Below the pieces are notes generated by a model that saw only the letters and a program-made list of their open reading frames with translations, made no database searches and had not been told where the DNA came from. A program made the position numbers and the translations under genes. Shown in pieces: positions 51,640 through 61,775 of a stretch of 64,000 nucleotides of DNA. Position 1 is the stretch's first letter. Each line of letters opens with the position of its first letter. The DNA is from Burkholderiales bacterium (GTDB lineage: Bacteria > Pseudomonadota > Gammaproteobacteria > Burkholderiales > Casimicrobiaceae): the NCBI GenBank assembly GCA_015075645.1, contig JABTUF010000002.1:62001-126000 (forward strand), given 5' to 3'.

Positions 51640-51645
51640 TACAAT
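51640..51645 (+). promoter_or_regulatory. Possible -10 element for methyltransferase copy 2
   Basis: TACAAT, 65 bases before the next start. A GC-rich inverted repeat (GGGCCGG...CCGGCCC, about 51654-51675) lies between it and the start codon. Confidence 0.4.
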
Positions 51646-51709
51646 GGGGCCGCGGGCCGGTTGCCGGGCCCGGCCCAGGCGATCCACGCCGGCAGCGATT
51701 CCGGACAGC

Positions 51710-53101
51710 ATGCCCATCACCGCCGACGAAGGCGCATACCCTCGCCGCCCGGATGCGCCGAGCGCGCCTGATCGCATGGCCGCGATCGCCACGCTCTTCG
51801 GCCTCACTCCCGCCGATCCCGCGACGGCGCATGTCCTCGACGCTGCTTGCGGCGACGGCGCCAACCTGCTGCCCTGGGCGGTGCGCTATCCGCGTGCGCG
51901 TTTCGTCGGGTGCGAACGCTCGGCGACGCTGCTCGCGCGTGCGCGCGAAGCGGCCGCGGAACTCGGGCTCGCCAACGTCGAACTCATCGAAGGCGACGTG
52001 CGCCACGCCGCACTGCCCGAGGGCGCATTCGACTGTGTCGTCGCACACGGCATCGGCTCGACGATGGCACCCGCCGAGCGCGACGCGTTGTTCGCGCTGG
52101 CACATCAGCGTCTGGCGCCGCAGGGCGTCGTCCTGACGAGCTACCGCGTGCTGCCGGGCGGCTACCTGCACCGCATCGGCGCGGACGCGGTCCGGCTGGA
52201 AACCTCCGGCGTCGCCTCGGAGCGCGAACGGCGCGACGGCGCAGTGAGGGTGCGCGATGACCTCGCAAGCGCCTGGCGGACGGCAGGCGGCATGGCGGCC
52301 GCACTCGCGGTCGGGCTCGCCGAGGACGACGAAGCCGATGCCACCGCGCGCGCCGCCGACCCCGGGGAGCAGGCAGGCGAGGCGGTCTACTTCACGACCT
52401 TCGTGCGGCAGGCGTCACGACACGGACTCGGCTTCCTCGCGGAAGCCGCCCTGGGCACGATGGGCGCAGCGGGCCTGCCGCCGGCGTTCCAGCGGCTCAT
52501 CGCCTCGAGCGACCCGATCGCGCGCGAGCAGTATCTCGATTTCGCGCGCGTGCGCGCGATCCGACGATCGCTGCTGGTGCGTGCCGAAGCGCTGCGGCAC
52601 GCGCGACTCTCGCCGCAGGCGATCGATGCGCTTCATGCCACCGCGCCGGCGGGAATCGAGGATGGCAGCGCGAGGGACGCGCTGGTGGCACGAACCCTGA
52701 CGGAACACCGTCCCGGCAGCGTGCCGGTCCCCGAACTGCGCTCGGTGCTGGAAGCCAACGGTGTTCGCAGCGAAGAGGCGCGCGCCCGGGTCGTGCGTGC
52801 GGCGTTCGGCGGGGAACTCGTCCTGCATGCGACGCCCGTCACGGTGGCAGCGCGCGCCGGCGCGCGTCCGCGCGCGTTCGCTTTCGCGCGCTGGCAGGCG
52901 GCGCGCGGCGGCGCGCTCATCAACCTCCTGCACGAGCCGGTGCGCATCGACGAGCCCGAGGCGCGCGCGCTGCTCGCCCGGCTCGACGGCACACGCGACC
53001 GGAGCGCGCTCGCCGCGTCGCTCGAACCACACCCCGACGCGCGCGCGTTCGTCGAGCGCGCGCTCGATGAATGCGCACGCAAGGGCCTGCTCGAAGCGTG
53101 A
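51710..53101 (+). CDS. SAM-dependent methyltransferase with regulatory domain, copy 2
   Basis: A 463-residue paralogue of the preceding gene. Motif I VLDAACGDGANLLPWAV lies near residue 42 and VVAHGIGSTMAPAERDALFA near 109. The C-terminal ALLARLDGTRDRSALAASL near 422 matches the copy 1 ending. It is about 40 residues shorter at the N-terminus, and the regulatory section is much diverged. The first copy's Y-S-W after VAHGF (here VAHGIGSTM) differs, so the substrates may differ. Followed 19 bases later by an M20 dipeptidase. Confidence 0.83.
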   Translation: MPITADEGAYPRRPDAPSAPDRMAAIATLFGLTPADPATAHVLDAACGDGANLLPWAVRYPRARFVGCERSATLLARAREAAAELGLANVELIEGDVRHAALPEGAFDCVVAHGIGSTMAPAERDALFALAHQRLAPQGVVLTSYRVLPGGYLHRIGADAVRLETSGVASERERRDGAVRVRDDLASAWRTAGGMAAALAVGLAEDDEADATARAADPGEQAGEAVYFTTFVRQASRHGLGFLAEAALGTMGAAGLPPAFQRLIASSDPIAREQYLDFARVRAIRRSLLVRAEALRHARLSPQAIDALHATAPAGIEDGSARDALVARTLTEHRPGSVPVPELRSVLEANGVRSEEARARVVRAAFGGELVLHATPVTVAARAGARPRAFAFARWQAARGGALINLLHEPVRIDEPEARALLARLDGTRDRSALAASLEPHPDARAFVERALDECARKGLLEA

Positions 53102-53120
53102 TGACGGAAGGACCTCCACC

Positions 53121-54548
<1,428 letters not shown>

Positions 54549-54598
54549 GGGCCCGGCGCTCGCGCGCGCTTTCGCGGCGGCCGTCGACGCGGCGACCG

Positions 54599-56053
54599 TC
54601 AGGCGGCGTCGATCGAAGGCGGCGCCATCCGCACCGGCACGAACGCGCCGGGCGATTTCGCGTAGCGGCGAAGCAGCAGTCGGCAGACGTCGAGGTCGAA
54701 CGCCGGTCGAATCGGCGACTCGATGAGCGATGCGAGTTCGGCGTCGTCGCGCGCGGTGCCGATCCAGTGCCAGTCGCGGACGACGTGCACGTCGATGCGC
54801 GCGCCGTCCTCGCTCGCCTCGCGCACGAGCGCAGGCCCGGCCCACGGCCAGGCGGGAATCGCGTCCGGCGCGAGCGCCGCGCGCAGCCTGGCGACGTGCG
54901 TTTCGGCGGTTTGCGCGCCGACGCACGCGCCGTCGCAGCGGCCGAGCTGGCGCGCGAAGCAGGGGCCGTCGCGCCGCTCGAGGCCCAGGCGGATCCAGCA
55001 GAGCCGGTGTTCGGAGGCGAGCGATTGCAGCCGCGCGCGCATCGCGCGCTTCGACGCGTAGGGTCCGTACGCACCGGGAATCGCGGCGGGATCGATCGCA
55101 TCGGCCCGCGCGAACGCCGGGCGGCCGTCGTCGCCCAGCGTCATCACGCCAGCGTCCGCCTTGCGGCGCAGCGCGCGGTTGTGCGAAGGCAGCACCGACT
55201 TGACGAGCGCGGACTCGCGCAACAGGGCGCCCAGTTCGCCCGCGGTCGTCTCGAACTCGATGCGTCGGATCTCGGCGGACAGGCGCAGGTCGGTTTCGCG
55301 CACCCAGTCGCCGCAGAAGTGCGCCGCCACGCGGTCGCGCAGGTGCGTGCTCTTGCCGACGTAGAGGGGGAGCGGATTGTCGCCGTAGAACAGGTACACG
55401 CCGGGCGCGTCGGGAATCGCACCGAGCGCGTCGGGCGGGAGCTGCGGCGGCAGACTGGGAATTCTCAGGAGCCGCTTCACCGCCGCCTCGATCTCCGAGG
55501 CCGGGCGCGTCAGGAGCAGGCGCTGCACGAACTGCCATAGCGCGCGCGCGTCGCCGAGCGCGCGGTGCCGGCTTCCCGGGTCGAGCCCGTAGCGCTCGAT
55601 CAGCGCATCGAGGCCGTGACCGGCGGCGGCGGGATCGACCAGCCGCGACAGTCGAACGGTGCACAGCACGCGCGGCGAGAAGGAGGCGCCCAGGCGCGCG
55701 AACTCGTGCTTGAGGAACCCGAAGTCGAAGCGGGCGTTATGCGCGACGAACAGGCAACCGTCGATCCGACGCGCAACCTCTCCCGCGAGCGTCGAGAAGG
55801 TCGGTGCGCCGCGCACCATCGCGTCGGTGATCCCGGTCATCGCCTGGATCGCGGACGGGATAGGCACGCCGGGATCGACCAGAGTCGACCACTCGTCGAC
55901 GCTGGGTGGGCCGCCGGCCGGATCGGCTTTCACGCGGACGATGCCGACTTCGGTGACCCGATCGGCCGCGGCCCGCGTCCCGGTGGTCTCGAGGTCCACG
56001 AAGGCGAGAGCGGGCGCGAAGAGTCGCATCGGGCGGGGAGGAAACGCGGGCAT
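54599..56053 (-). CDS. DnaQ-type exonuclease fused to Cho/UvrC-like GIY-YIG nuclease
   Basis: A 484-residue repair nuclease. The N-terminal DnaQ/epsilon 3'-5' exonuclease has FVDLETTGT (Asp20, Glu22), VAHNARFDFGFL near 100 and HRALGDARAL near 163. From about residue 212 comes a UvrC/Cho GIY-YIG nuclease: GVYLFYGDNPLPLYVGKS, with an alternative HIP-like segment and RDGPCFARQLGRCDGAC near 365. Cho cuts 3' to bulky DNA lesions and is SOS-controlled in E. coli. This gene is divergent from lexA, 66 bases apart, and the lexA operator lies 40 bases before its start. An alternative start is 56029 (MRLFAPALAFVDLE). Confidence 0.9.
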   Translation of the reverse strand: MPAFPPRPMRLFAPALAFVDLETTGTRAAADRVTEVGIVRVKADPAGGPPSVDEWSTLVDPGVPIPSAIQAMTGITDAMVRGAPTFSTLAGEVARRIDGCLFVAHNARFDFGFLKHEFARLGASFSPRVLCTVRLSRLVDPAAAGHGLDALIERYGLDPGSRHRALGDARALWQFVQRLLLTRPASEIEAAVKRLLRIPSLPPQLPPDALGAIPDAPGVYLFYGDNPLPLYVGKSTHLRDRVAAHFCGDWVRETDLRLSAEIRRIEFETTAGELGALLRESALVKSVLPSHNRALRRKADAGVMTLGDDGRPAFARADAIDPAAIPGAYGPYASKRAMRARLQSLASEHRLCWIRLGLERRDGPCFARQLGRCDGACVGAQTAETHVARLRAALAPDAIPAWPWAGPALVREASEDGARIDVHVVRDWHWIGTARDDAELASLIESPIRPAFDLDVCRLLLRRYAKSPGAFVPVRMAPPSIDAA

Positions 56054-56084
56054 CGTCGCGGAGCGCGGCAGGTCGAAAATTCAC

Positions 56085-56113
56085 TTGACGCGCGAACGAT
56101 CGTTCGCTATGTT
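56085..56113 (+). promoter_or_regulatory. lexA promoter, leaderless geometry
   Basis: TTGACG (56085-56090), a 17-base spacer and TATGTT (56108-56113). The lexA ATG starts seven bases after the -10, where the transcript itself would begin, so the message has little or no leader. No Shine-Dalgarno sequence exists. Confidence 0.75.
56093..56106 (+). promoter_or_regulatory. LexA operator 1 (in promoter spacer)
   Basis: CGAACGATCGTTCG, a perfect 14-base palindrome filling the gap between the -35 and -10 elements. It fits the GAAC-N4-GTTC SOS box known from Gram-positive bacteria, not the CTGT-N8-ACAG box of most beta- and gammaproteobacteria. It also lies upstream of the divergent nuclease gene. 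Confidence 0.75.
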
Positions 56114-56119
56114 AACAGC

Positions 56120-56695
56120 ATGTCGAACGATCGTTCCTATCTTGAGGCGCTGCAGGATTACTACGCGCGCCACCGGGCGCTGCCATCGTACGCGTCGATC
56201 GGGGGGCTGCTCGGACTCAAGTCGAAGTCCTCGGTCGCCGCGCTGGTGGCGCGGCTCAAGCTCGCGGGGCTCCTCGAATCGACGCCCGACCGCCGGCTCG
56301 CGCCGACGCGTCGGTTCTTCGCGCGCCCGCTGGCGGATGCGACGGTGCGCGCGGGCCTGCCGGAGCGCATCGAGGACGCCTCGTCCGACGCCCTGACGAT
56401 CGACGACTACCTGATCGAGCGGCCGTCGCAGACCGTGCTCGTGCGCGTGAAGGGCGACTCGATGGTGGACGCCGGCATCCTCGACGGCGACCTCGTCGTC
56501 GTCGAGAAGCAGGCGTCGGCGAAGAAGGGCGACATCGTCGTCGCGATCGTCGACGGGCAGTTCACGCTGAAGCGCCTCGACGTCGACCGCGGGCAGTTCT
56601 TCCTCAAGGCCGAGAACAAGGCCTACGCGCCGATCCGCCCCGAAGGTGCGCTCGAGATCTTCGGCGTGATGGTGGGACTCGTCCGCAAGATGTAG
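56120..56695 (+). CDS. lexA: LexA-type SOS repressor
   Basis: Self-cleaving repressor of 191 residues, shorter than the usual 200-220. N-terminal winged helix (SYLEALQDYYARHRALPSYA, then LKSKSSVAALVARLKLAGLL). The cleavage site is Ala78-Gly79 in VRAGLPE; the catalytic pair is Ser114 in GDSMVDAG and Lys151 in FTLKRLD, so RecA-stimulated self-cleavage should work. Codons 2-6 contain a second copy of the operator palindrome. It is divergent from a DnaQ-Cho nuclease. Because the operator is unusual for this class of bacteria, it could be a second or acquired LexA. Confidence 0.88.
   Translation: MSNDRSYLEALQDYYARHRALPSYASIGGLLGLKSKSSVAALVARLKLAGLLESTPDRRLAPTRRFFARPLADATVRAGLPERIEDASSDALTIDDYLIERPSQTVLVRVKGDSMVDAGILDGDLVVVEKQASAKKGDIVVAIVDGQFTLKRLDVDRGQFFLKAENKAYAPIRPEGALEIFGVMVGLVRKM
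56124..56137 (+). promoter_or_regulatory. LexA operator 2 (inside lexA codons 2-6)
   Basis: CGAACGATCGTTCC contains the same GAACGATCGTTC palindrome (56125-56136). Its centre is 31 bases, about three helical turns, from operator 1, so two repressor dimers could bind on one face of the DNA. Confidence 0.65.
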
Positions 56696-56785
56696 ACGGC
56701 CTCTCCGGCGGACGCCGGATTGTGCACGGTCCTGGTCGGGCGTCGGAACGTCGCGGCGGCGGGCTCACTGCGCTACGCTGCGGCC

Positions 56786-57628
56786 ATGAGCGGCATTCCC
56801 CAGGTCGTGCTGGCCGACGGCGCCCGTGTCAGCGCGCTCGGACTCGGGACCTGGCGCATGGGCGAACGGGCAGACGCGCGCCGCGACGAGGTCGCGGCGC
56901 TTCGTCGTGGCTTCGATCTCGGAGTCTCGCTCGTCGACACCGCAGAGATGTATGCGGACGGCGGATCCGAGGAGGTGGTGGGCGAGGCGATCGCCGGCCG
57001 TCGCGACGAGGTGTTCGTGGTCTCGAAGGTGTACCCGCACCGCGCGGGCCGACGGGCGGCGATCGCGGCCTGCGAGGCGAGTCTCGCGCGACTCGCGATC
57101 GAGCGGATCGACCTCTATCTCCTGCACTGGCGCGGTGGCGTGCCGCTGGCGGAGACGGTGGAAGCGTTCGAACGCCTGCGCCGCGACGGCAAGATCGCGC
57201 GCTGGGGCGTGTCGAACTTCGACGTCGGCGACCTCGACGAACTCGCGGCCGTGCCCGGAGGCCCGGCGTGCGCGGCCAATCAGGTGCTCTACCACCTGGC
57301 CGAGCGCGGGATCGAGCGCGGCGCGATGCCTCGCTGTCGCGCGTGGCCGATGCCGGTGATGGCGTATTCGCCGTTCGACGAGGGACGGCTGCTCCACCGT
57401 GACGACCTCGGGGCGATCGCGCGCGAAGCCGGAACGTCGGCGGCGACGCTTGCGCTCGCGTGGCTGATTTCCCATGACGACGTCATCGCCGTGCCGAAGG
57501 CGGCGCGTGTCGAACACGTGAACATGATCGCCGCCGCGGCCCGTTTTCGGCTGACGCCGGAGGCCGTTGCGGCGCTCGACCGTGCGTTCCCCGCGCCGCG
57601 AAAGCGCACGCCGCTGGCGATGATCTGA
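56786..57628 (+). CDS. Aldo/keto reductase
   Basis: NADPH-type aldo/keto reductase of 280 residues (TIM barrel). The catalytic four are visible: Asp51 and Tyr56 in VDTAEMY, Lys81 in VVSKVYP and His114 in LLHWRGG. The cofactor end AVPKAARVEHVNMIAAA lies near 238. Substrate unknown; members reduce a range of aldehydes such as methylglyoxal. It begins 90 bases after lexA with no visible terminator, so partial cotranscription is possible. Confidence 0.9.
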   Translation: MSGIPQVVLADGARVSALGLGTWRMGERADARRDEVAALRRGFDLGVSLVDTAEMYADGGSEEVVGEAIAGRRDEVFVVSKVYPHRAGRRAAIAACEASLARLAIERIDLYLLHWRGGVPLAETVEAFERLRRDGKIARWGVSNFDVGDLDELAAVPGGPACAANQVLYHLAERGIERGAMPRCRAWPMPVMAYSPFDEGRLLHRDDLGAIAREAGTSAATLALAWLISHDDVIAVPKAARVEHVNMIAAAARFRLTPEAVAALDRAFPAPRKRTPLAMI

Positions 57629-57751
57629 CCGTCACTTGGCCATGCCCGACCGTTCGTCGCCGGAAGGTGCCGACCGCTCGTCGGGTGATCTGATCGAATC
57701 CGGCGCCGAATCAGTCGCTTGCGTGCGGCATTCGGCGATGGCGGCGGCGCG

Positions 57752-57767
57752 TGGCACGTTTGCTGCT
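57752..57767 (+). promoter_or_regulatory. Sigma-54 promoter upstream of the J-like gene
   Basis: TGGCACGTTTGCTGCT matches the -24/-12 consensus TGGCACG-N4-TTGCW with one mismatch, with GG and GC exactly ten bases apart. Transcript start near 57778, leaving a 38-base leader with ACAGGAG before the GTG. Two direct copies of CCGACCG(T/C)TCGTCG at 57646 and 57670, 24 bases apart, lie about 80-105 bases upstream of the promoter and could bind an enhancer protein. Confidence 0.7.
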
Positions 57768-57815
57768 CACCCTGACGGCAGGAGCGGAACACCGCGAACC
57801 CGACAGGAGAGCGTT

Positions 57816-58151
57816 GTGAACTACACCCACTACGATTATCTCGATCTCGCGCCCGGCGCGTCGGTCGCGCGCATCGAGGCGGCGTACGCGCAGGTCCTCC
57901 AGCGCTTTCACTTCGGCCGCACCGAGGCCGGACAGGACCTGTCCGGGTTGATCCGCACGATCCACGCCGCCTACCGGGTCCTGTCCGACCCGGACGCGCG
58001 TCGCGCGTACGACGACGAACTCGCCCGCGAAGCGGCGCTCGCCGACGCCGAACTCAAGGCCGACCTCGATGCACAGGCGAGCAGGCCGTCGCGCCACGCG
58101 CAGGACGTTCCGGCGCCGCTGCGCCTCGTGGTCAATCAGCTCGCCGCCTGA
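57816..58151 (+). CDS. J-domain-like protein lacking the HPD motif
   Basis: A 111-residue protein with GTG start behind AGGAG. It begins like a J domain: YDYLDLAPGASVARIEAAYA (helices I-II) and IHAAYRVLSDPDARRAYDDE (helices III-IV). Where DnaJ has HPD between helices II and III this protein has HFGRT, so it should not stimulate a Hsp70 ATPase in the usual way. No other chaperone gene is adjacent. It appears to be transcribed from a sigma-54 promoter. Confidence 0.8.
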   Translation: MNYTHYDYLDLAPGASVARIEAAYAQVLQRFHFGRTEAGQDLSGLIRTIHAAYRVLSDPDARRAYDDELAREAALADAELKADLDAQASRPSRHAQDVPAPLRLVVNQLAA

Positions 58152-58589
58152 GCCGGCGGTCCCCCGTTTTCCCGGTCGCCTCTACAGGTTTCTCGACTGC
58201 CAACACAGCGATGCGGTCGGCGGCCGTCTTTTCTACGAAGCAAGCACGGCGCGGTTCGGCATCGGGGCGCCGCCGGGTCAACCGGCCGCGCCGTCGACGG
58301 ACGCGCGACATGTGCGCGATGCGCGGAGGGGGCGGGGACGTGATCCGGATCGCGCCGCGCCCTGGCCGCTCCGAGCGAAACGTGGCACGCGGAGCGCGAC
58401 CGGAGCGCGCCACGCCGTGCGGGTTCCTGCCTTCCGTGCGCCACTGATCGTCCAACCGGACGAAGGCGCGTGCACCCGAATCCCCTGATCCTGACCCACA
58501 ACTGCCGACTTCGCGACCCGGGCGGCGAATCCGACCATCTCCGCCGCGCAGGACGACACGACGAACCCGTTCGACCGAGGACGACCTTC
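58152..58589 (+). other. 438-base gap, nothing recognised
   Basis: Reading frames here are arginine-rich and low in plausible start sites, so no gene is called. No repeat, tRNA, terminator or clear promoter is seen. A small RNA cannot be excluded by eye. Confidence 0.5.
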
Positions 58590-58934
58590 ATGGACCGCTG
58601 CCAGCACTGCCAGTACTACGACCGCAACCCGTCGGGGGGCGCCGGCGGCAAGTCGCCCAGCGCCGGACTGTGCCGGCGGCACTCGCCTTCGCTCTCCCCG
58701 ATCAACCCGAAGACCTACCTGATCGAAGGCGTCTGGCCGACCGTGCGCGACGAGGACTGGTGCGGCGAGTTCAAGCTCGCCGCGCGCCGCGCCGACGCTC
58801 CGCGTGCGGACGCGCTGATCGGGACGCTCGCGAGCCTCCCGACCGGGGCGGCGGCGTCGGCGTCGTCGCTCCCGAGGTTCGGCGCGCTGCCCGCCAATCC
58901 GGCGTCGATCGGCTCGGCGCTCGGCGACGACTGA
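58590..58934 (+). CDS. Small cysteine-rich protein, unknown function
   Basis: A 114-residue protein with a metal-site pattern: CQHC at residues 4-7, LCRRHSP near 27 and EDWCGEF near 58, separated by PKTYLIEGVWPTV. Small proteins with C-x2-C...C-R-R...W-C-G-E-F are common in bacteria and phages; they may bind zinc or iron, role unknown. The last 45 residues are Ala/Ser/Pro-rich and probably disordered. No clear Shine-Dalgarno sequence was found. Confidence 0.7.
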   Translation: MDRCQHCQYYDRNPSGGAGGKSPSAGLCRRHSPSLSPINPKTYLIEGVWPTVRDEDWCGEFKLAARRADAPRADALIGTLASLPTGAAASASSLPRFGALPANPASIGSALGDD

Positions 58935-59069
58935 AGGCGCCCCCGTACGAGGAACGCGCCGGAACGGCGTCGCGGGGTCACGACCTGAGCCACCTCGGCT
59001 GGTAGAGTCGACACGACCCGACGTTGCCAGCCTGCGGCGCCCATCGGGCGCCGCGGCTTCCCGTTGACG

Positions 59070-61775
59070 ATGACCGACGCGCTCCACCGCGCGCTGGCGC
59101 GGGGCGCGACCGTCGTCACGCCCAACCGCCGGCTCGCACGACACCTGATCGGCGCGTTCGATCGCGCGAACCGCGCGGCGGGCGCCCGTGCGTGGAGTTC
59201 CGCACGGGCGCTTCCCTGGCCCGCCTTCGTGCTCGACCTCGAACGCGAGGCGATGGCCTCCGGTGCGCTCGCCCCACGGGTGCGGCTGTCCGGGGTCGCG
59301 GTCGCCGAACTGTGGCGGCAGGTGCTCGAGGCCGACGGGATAGCGGCGCTCGACGTCGGCGGCCTCGCGAGCGCCGCTTCCGAGGCCTGGGAACTCGTCC
59401 ATGCGTACGGCAACGGCGGCGAGAGCTGGCGCGCATGGGCGGGAGGCGCCGACGATCCCGCCGCGTTCGCGCGCTGGGCCGAGCGCTACCGTGAAGCGCT
59501 GGACGCGCGCCATGCCGTTGATGCCGCGACGGCCCCCGACCGCCTCTCCGGCGTGGATCAGGCGTTCCGCGGATGGCATGGGCGTGAGGTCGTGTTCGCG
59601 GGCTTCATCGAGCCCACGCCGCAGCAGCTCCGCCTCGCCGAGCGGCTGCGCGAACGCGGAGCGGTCGTGGCGTTTCGCGCGACCGTCGAGGCGGCCGAGG
59701 CCGGGATCCTGCGCGGCGCGTACGCGTCGACCACCGCCGAGCTGTGTGCGGCGCTCGCCTGGGCGCGGCGCATCGTCGAGGCGAGCCCGGACGCAAGGGT
59801 GGGCATCGTCGTGCCGGAACTCGCGGCGCGGCGCGCCGAAGTGCGGCTGCGTGCGATCGACGTCCTCGGGATGCCTGAAGACGAGACGCTCGCTGCCTGG
59901 AATCTGTCGCTCGGCGCGCCGCTGGCTGACGTGCCGCTGGTGGCCGCCGCGACCGACCTGATCGCGCTCGCGTGGGGAAGGCTTCCCGTGGGACGCGCAG
60001 CGGCGTGGCTCCGTTCCGCCTACCTGCCTGGAGCGTCGTCGCGGACCCTGCGAGGCCTTCGTGCGTCGATCGAGCGTTCGTGGCTCGAACGGGCGGTCGA
60101 GACCGTCGACCTGGACGCGGTCACGGCCGAACTGGCGCGGCGCAACGACCCGCTCGCAACGAGTCTCGTCGAGGTCGGCGAGCGAATGCGTACGACGCCG
60201 CGTGCCACGCGGCGGGGACTCGTCGACGCGTGGCGTGCCGTGCTCGAAGTCGCGGGCTGGCCGGGCGATCGCGCCCTGTCGAGCGCCGCGCATCAGGCGC
60301 GCGCCGCGCTCGATGAAGCGTTCGCGCAGTTCGCCGCGCTCGACGCGTTGTCCGCATCGCAGCGCGACGTCGCGCGGCTCGAGGGCGGCGCGGCGATCGC
60401 GGCGTTTACCGCCCAGGTGGCCGCCTCGCCGTTCCAGCCGGAGTCGGCGGACGCTCCGATCCAGATCCTGGGTCTCTACGAGGCGGTCGGCCTGCCGTTC
60501 GACGCGCTGTGGATCTCGGGCATGGACGACGAGACGCTGCCGCGCGCGATGCGTCCGCATCCGCTCATTCCCATCGCGTGGCAGCGCGATCGCGGCGCGC
60601 CGCGCAGCGACCCGGCCCGAGAACTCGCGTTCGCTCGCGCCCTCGCCGGCACGCTTCGACAGTCGGCGCCGACCGTGGTCGTGAGCCACGCGCGCAGGGT
60701 GGACGATCGCCCCGCGTTGCCGACCGATGTGTTTCCGCGCGGTGTTCCGGTGGATGCGCCGGTGCCACCGTTGCCCGCGCAGACGATGTTCGCGCGCCGG
60801 CCGCTGCTCGAACGCATGGTCGACGCGACCGCGCCGCCGCTCGCCTCCGATGAGCGGCTATCCCGCGGCTCGGGCCTCGTGACCGCGCAGAGCGATTGTC
60901 CGTTCCAGGCGCTCGCGGCCTGCCGCTGGCGTGCCGACCGCTGGCCGCAGGCGCAGGTCGGCCTCTCGCCGATGGAACGCGGCAACCTCATCCACGCCGC
61001 GCTCGCGGCGTTCTGGCGCGAAGTCCGCGATCACGCCGGACTCGTCGCGCTGCGATCGGCCGAGGCGAACTACCGCGACACCTTGCAGCGAGTCGCGAAC
61101 GCAGCGCTGGGCGTGATCGACGCGACTCGATGGCGCAGACTGCCGCCTGCCGTGCGCGCGGGCGAGGCCGCTCGCCTCGAACGCACGATGGACGATTGGC
61201 TCGCGATCGAGACCGAACGCCCGCCGTTCGAGGTGCTCGACGTGGAGCACGAGACGAGCCTTGCGCTCGCGCCGCTGCGCATCGGCCTCCGGCTCGACCG
61301 CATCGACCGGCTCGCCGACGGCGGTGTCGCGATCCTCGACTACAAGTCCGGACGGGTGCCGTCGGCCGGGCGCTGGCAGGACGACCGGCCGAAGGCCGTG
61401 CAGATGGGCCTCTACACGCTCGCCTGGCGCGAGGCGCATCCGGACGATCGGGTGCGGGCCGCGGTGCTCGCCTGCCTGAAGCGCGGCGAGACGAAGGCGG
61501 TCGGACTGTACGCCGACGGCGCGGCACGCGTCGGCGCAGCGCCCAAGGCGAAGGGCAACGACGTGGTCGACTGGCCTCTGCTCGAAGCGCGCTGGGCTGC
61601 CGTGATGGGCGCGCTCGTGCGCTCGTTCGCGGACGGGGAGGCTCTCGTGTCGCCCCGCAAGGCGGCGCTCTGCCAGACCTGCGCGCGGCAGGCGCTGTGT
61701 CGGGTCGATGGGTTCGACGACGATGACGCCGATGACGGCGATGGCGTCGACAGCGGCGAGGAGGGGGCCGGATGA
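59070..61775 (+). CDS. AddB-like DNA repair nuclease
   Basis: A 901-residue protein of the 'probable DNA repair protein' group related to AddB/RexB. The N-terminal half is a degenerate helicase fold without a working P-loop. The C-terminal RecB-type nuclease shows GNLIHAALAAFW near residue 637, RLDRIDRLADGG near 742 and ILDYKSG near 755. Cys610 (DCPFQ) with Cys868, Cys871 and Cys877 (CQTCARQALC) fits the four-cysteine Fe-S staple of AddB nucleases. An in-frame TTG lies at 59064. Its stop overlaps the start of the helicase gene (ATGA), so the two form a double-strand break processing pair. Confidence 0.9.
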   Translation: MTDALHRALARGATVVTPNRRLARHLIGAFDRANRAAGARAWSSARALPWPAFVLDLEREAMASGALAPRVRLSGVAVAELWRQVLEADGIAALDVGGLASAASEAWELVHAYGNGGESWRAWAGGADDPAAFARWAERYREALDARHAVDAATAPDRLSGVDQAFRGWHGREVVFAGFIEPTPQQLRLAERLRERGAVVAFRATVEAAEAGILRGAYASTTAELCAALAWARRIVEASPDARVGIVVPELAARRAEVRLRAIDVLGMPEDETLAAWNLSLGAPLADVPLVAAATDLIALAWGRLPVGRAAAWLRSAYLPGASSRTLRGLRASIERSWLERAVETVDLDAVTAELARRNDPLATSLVEVGERMRTTPRATRRGLVDAWRAVLEVAGWPGDRALSSAAHQARAALDEAFAQFAALDALSASQRDVARLEGGAAIAAFTAQVAASPFQPESADAPIQILGLYEAVGLPFDALWISGMDDETLPRAMRPHPLIPIAWQRDRGAPRSDPARELAFARALAGTLRQSAPTVVVSHARRVDDRPALPTDVFPRGVPVDAPVPPLPAQTMFARRPLLERMVDATAPPLASDERLSRGSGLVTAQSDCPFQALAACRWRADRWPQAQVGLSPMERGNLIHAALAAFWREVRDHAGLVALRSAEANYRDTLQRVANAALGVIDATRWRRLPPAVRAGEAARLERTMDDWLAIETERPPFEVLDVEHETSLALAPLRIGLRLDRIDRLADGGVAILDYKSGRVPSAGRWQDDRPKAVQMGLYTLAWREAHPDDRVRAAVLACLKRGETKAVGLYADGAARVGAAPKAKGNDVVDWPLLEARWAAVMGALVRSFADGEALVSPRKAALCQTCARQALCRVDGFDDDDADDGDGVDSGEEGAG

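Noticed and set aside
56705..56718. Inverted repeat CCGGCG-GA-CGCCGG after lexA as a terminator
   Set aside because: Two-base loop and no T-run; too weak to call.
57629..57815. In-frame upstream extension of the J-like protein from about 57636
   Set aside because: It would cross the sigma-54 promoter, and the GTG at 57816 has a clear AGGAG.
58069..58488. 139-codon frame in the gap after the J-like gene
   Set aside because: Arginine-rich, overlaps the J-like gene end, no start context and no recognisable motif.
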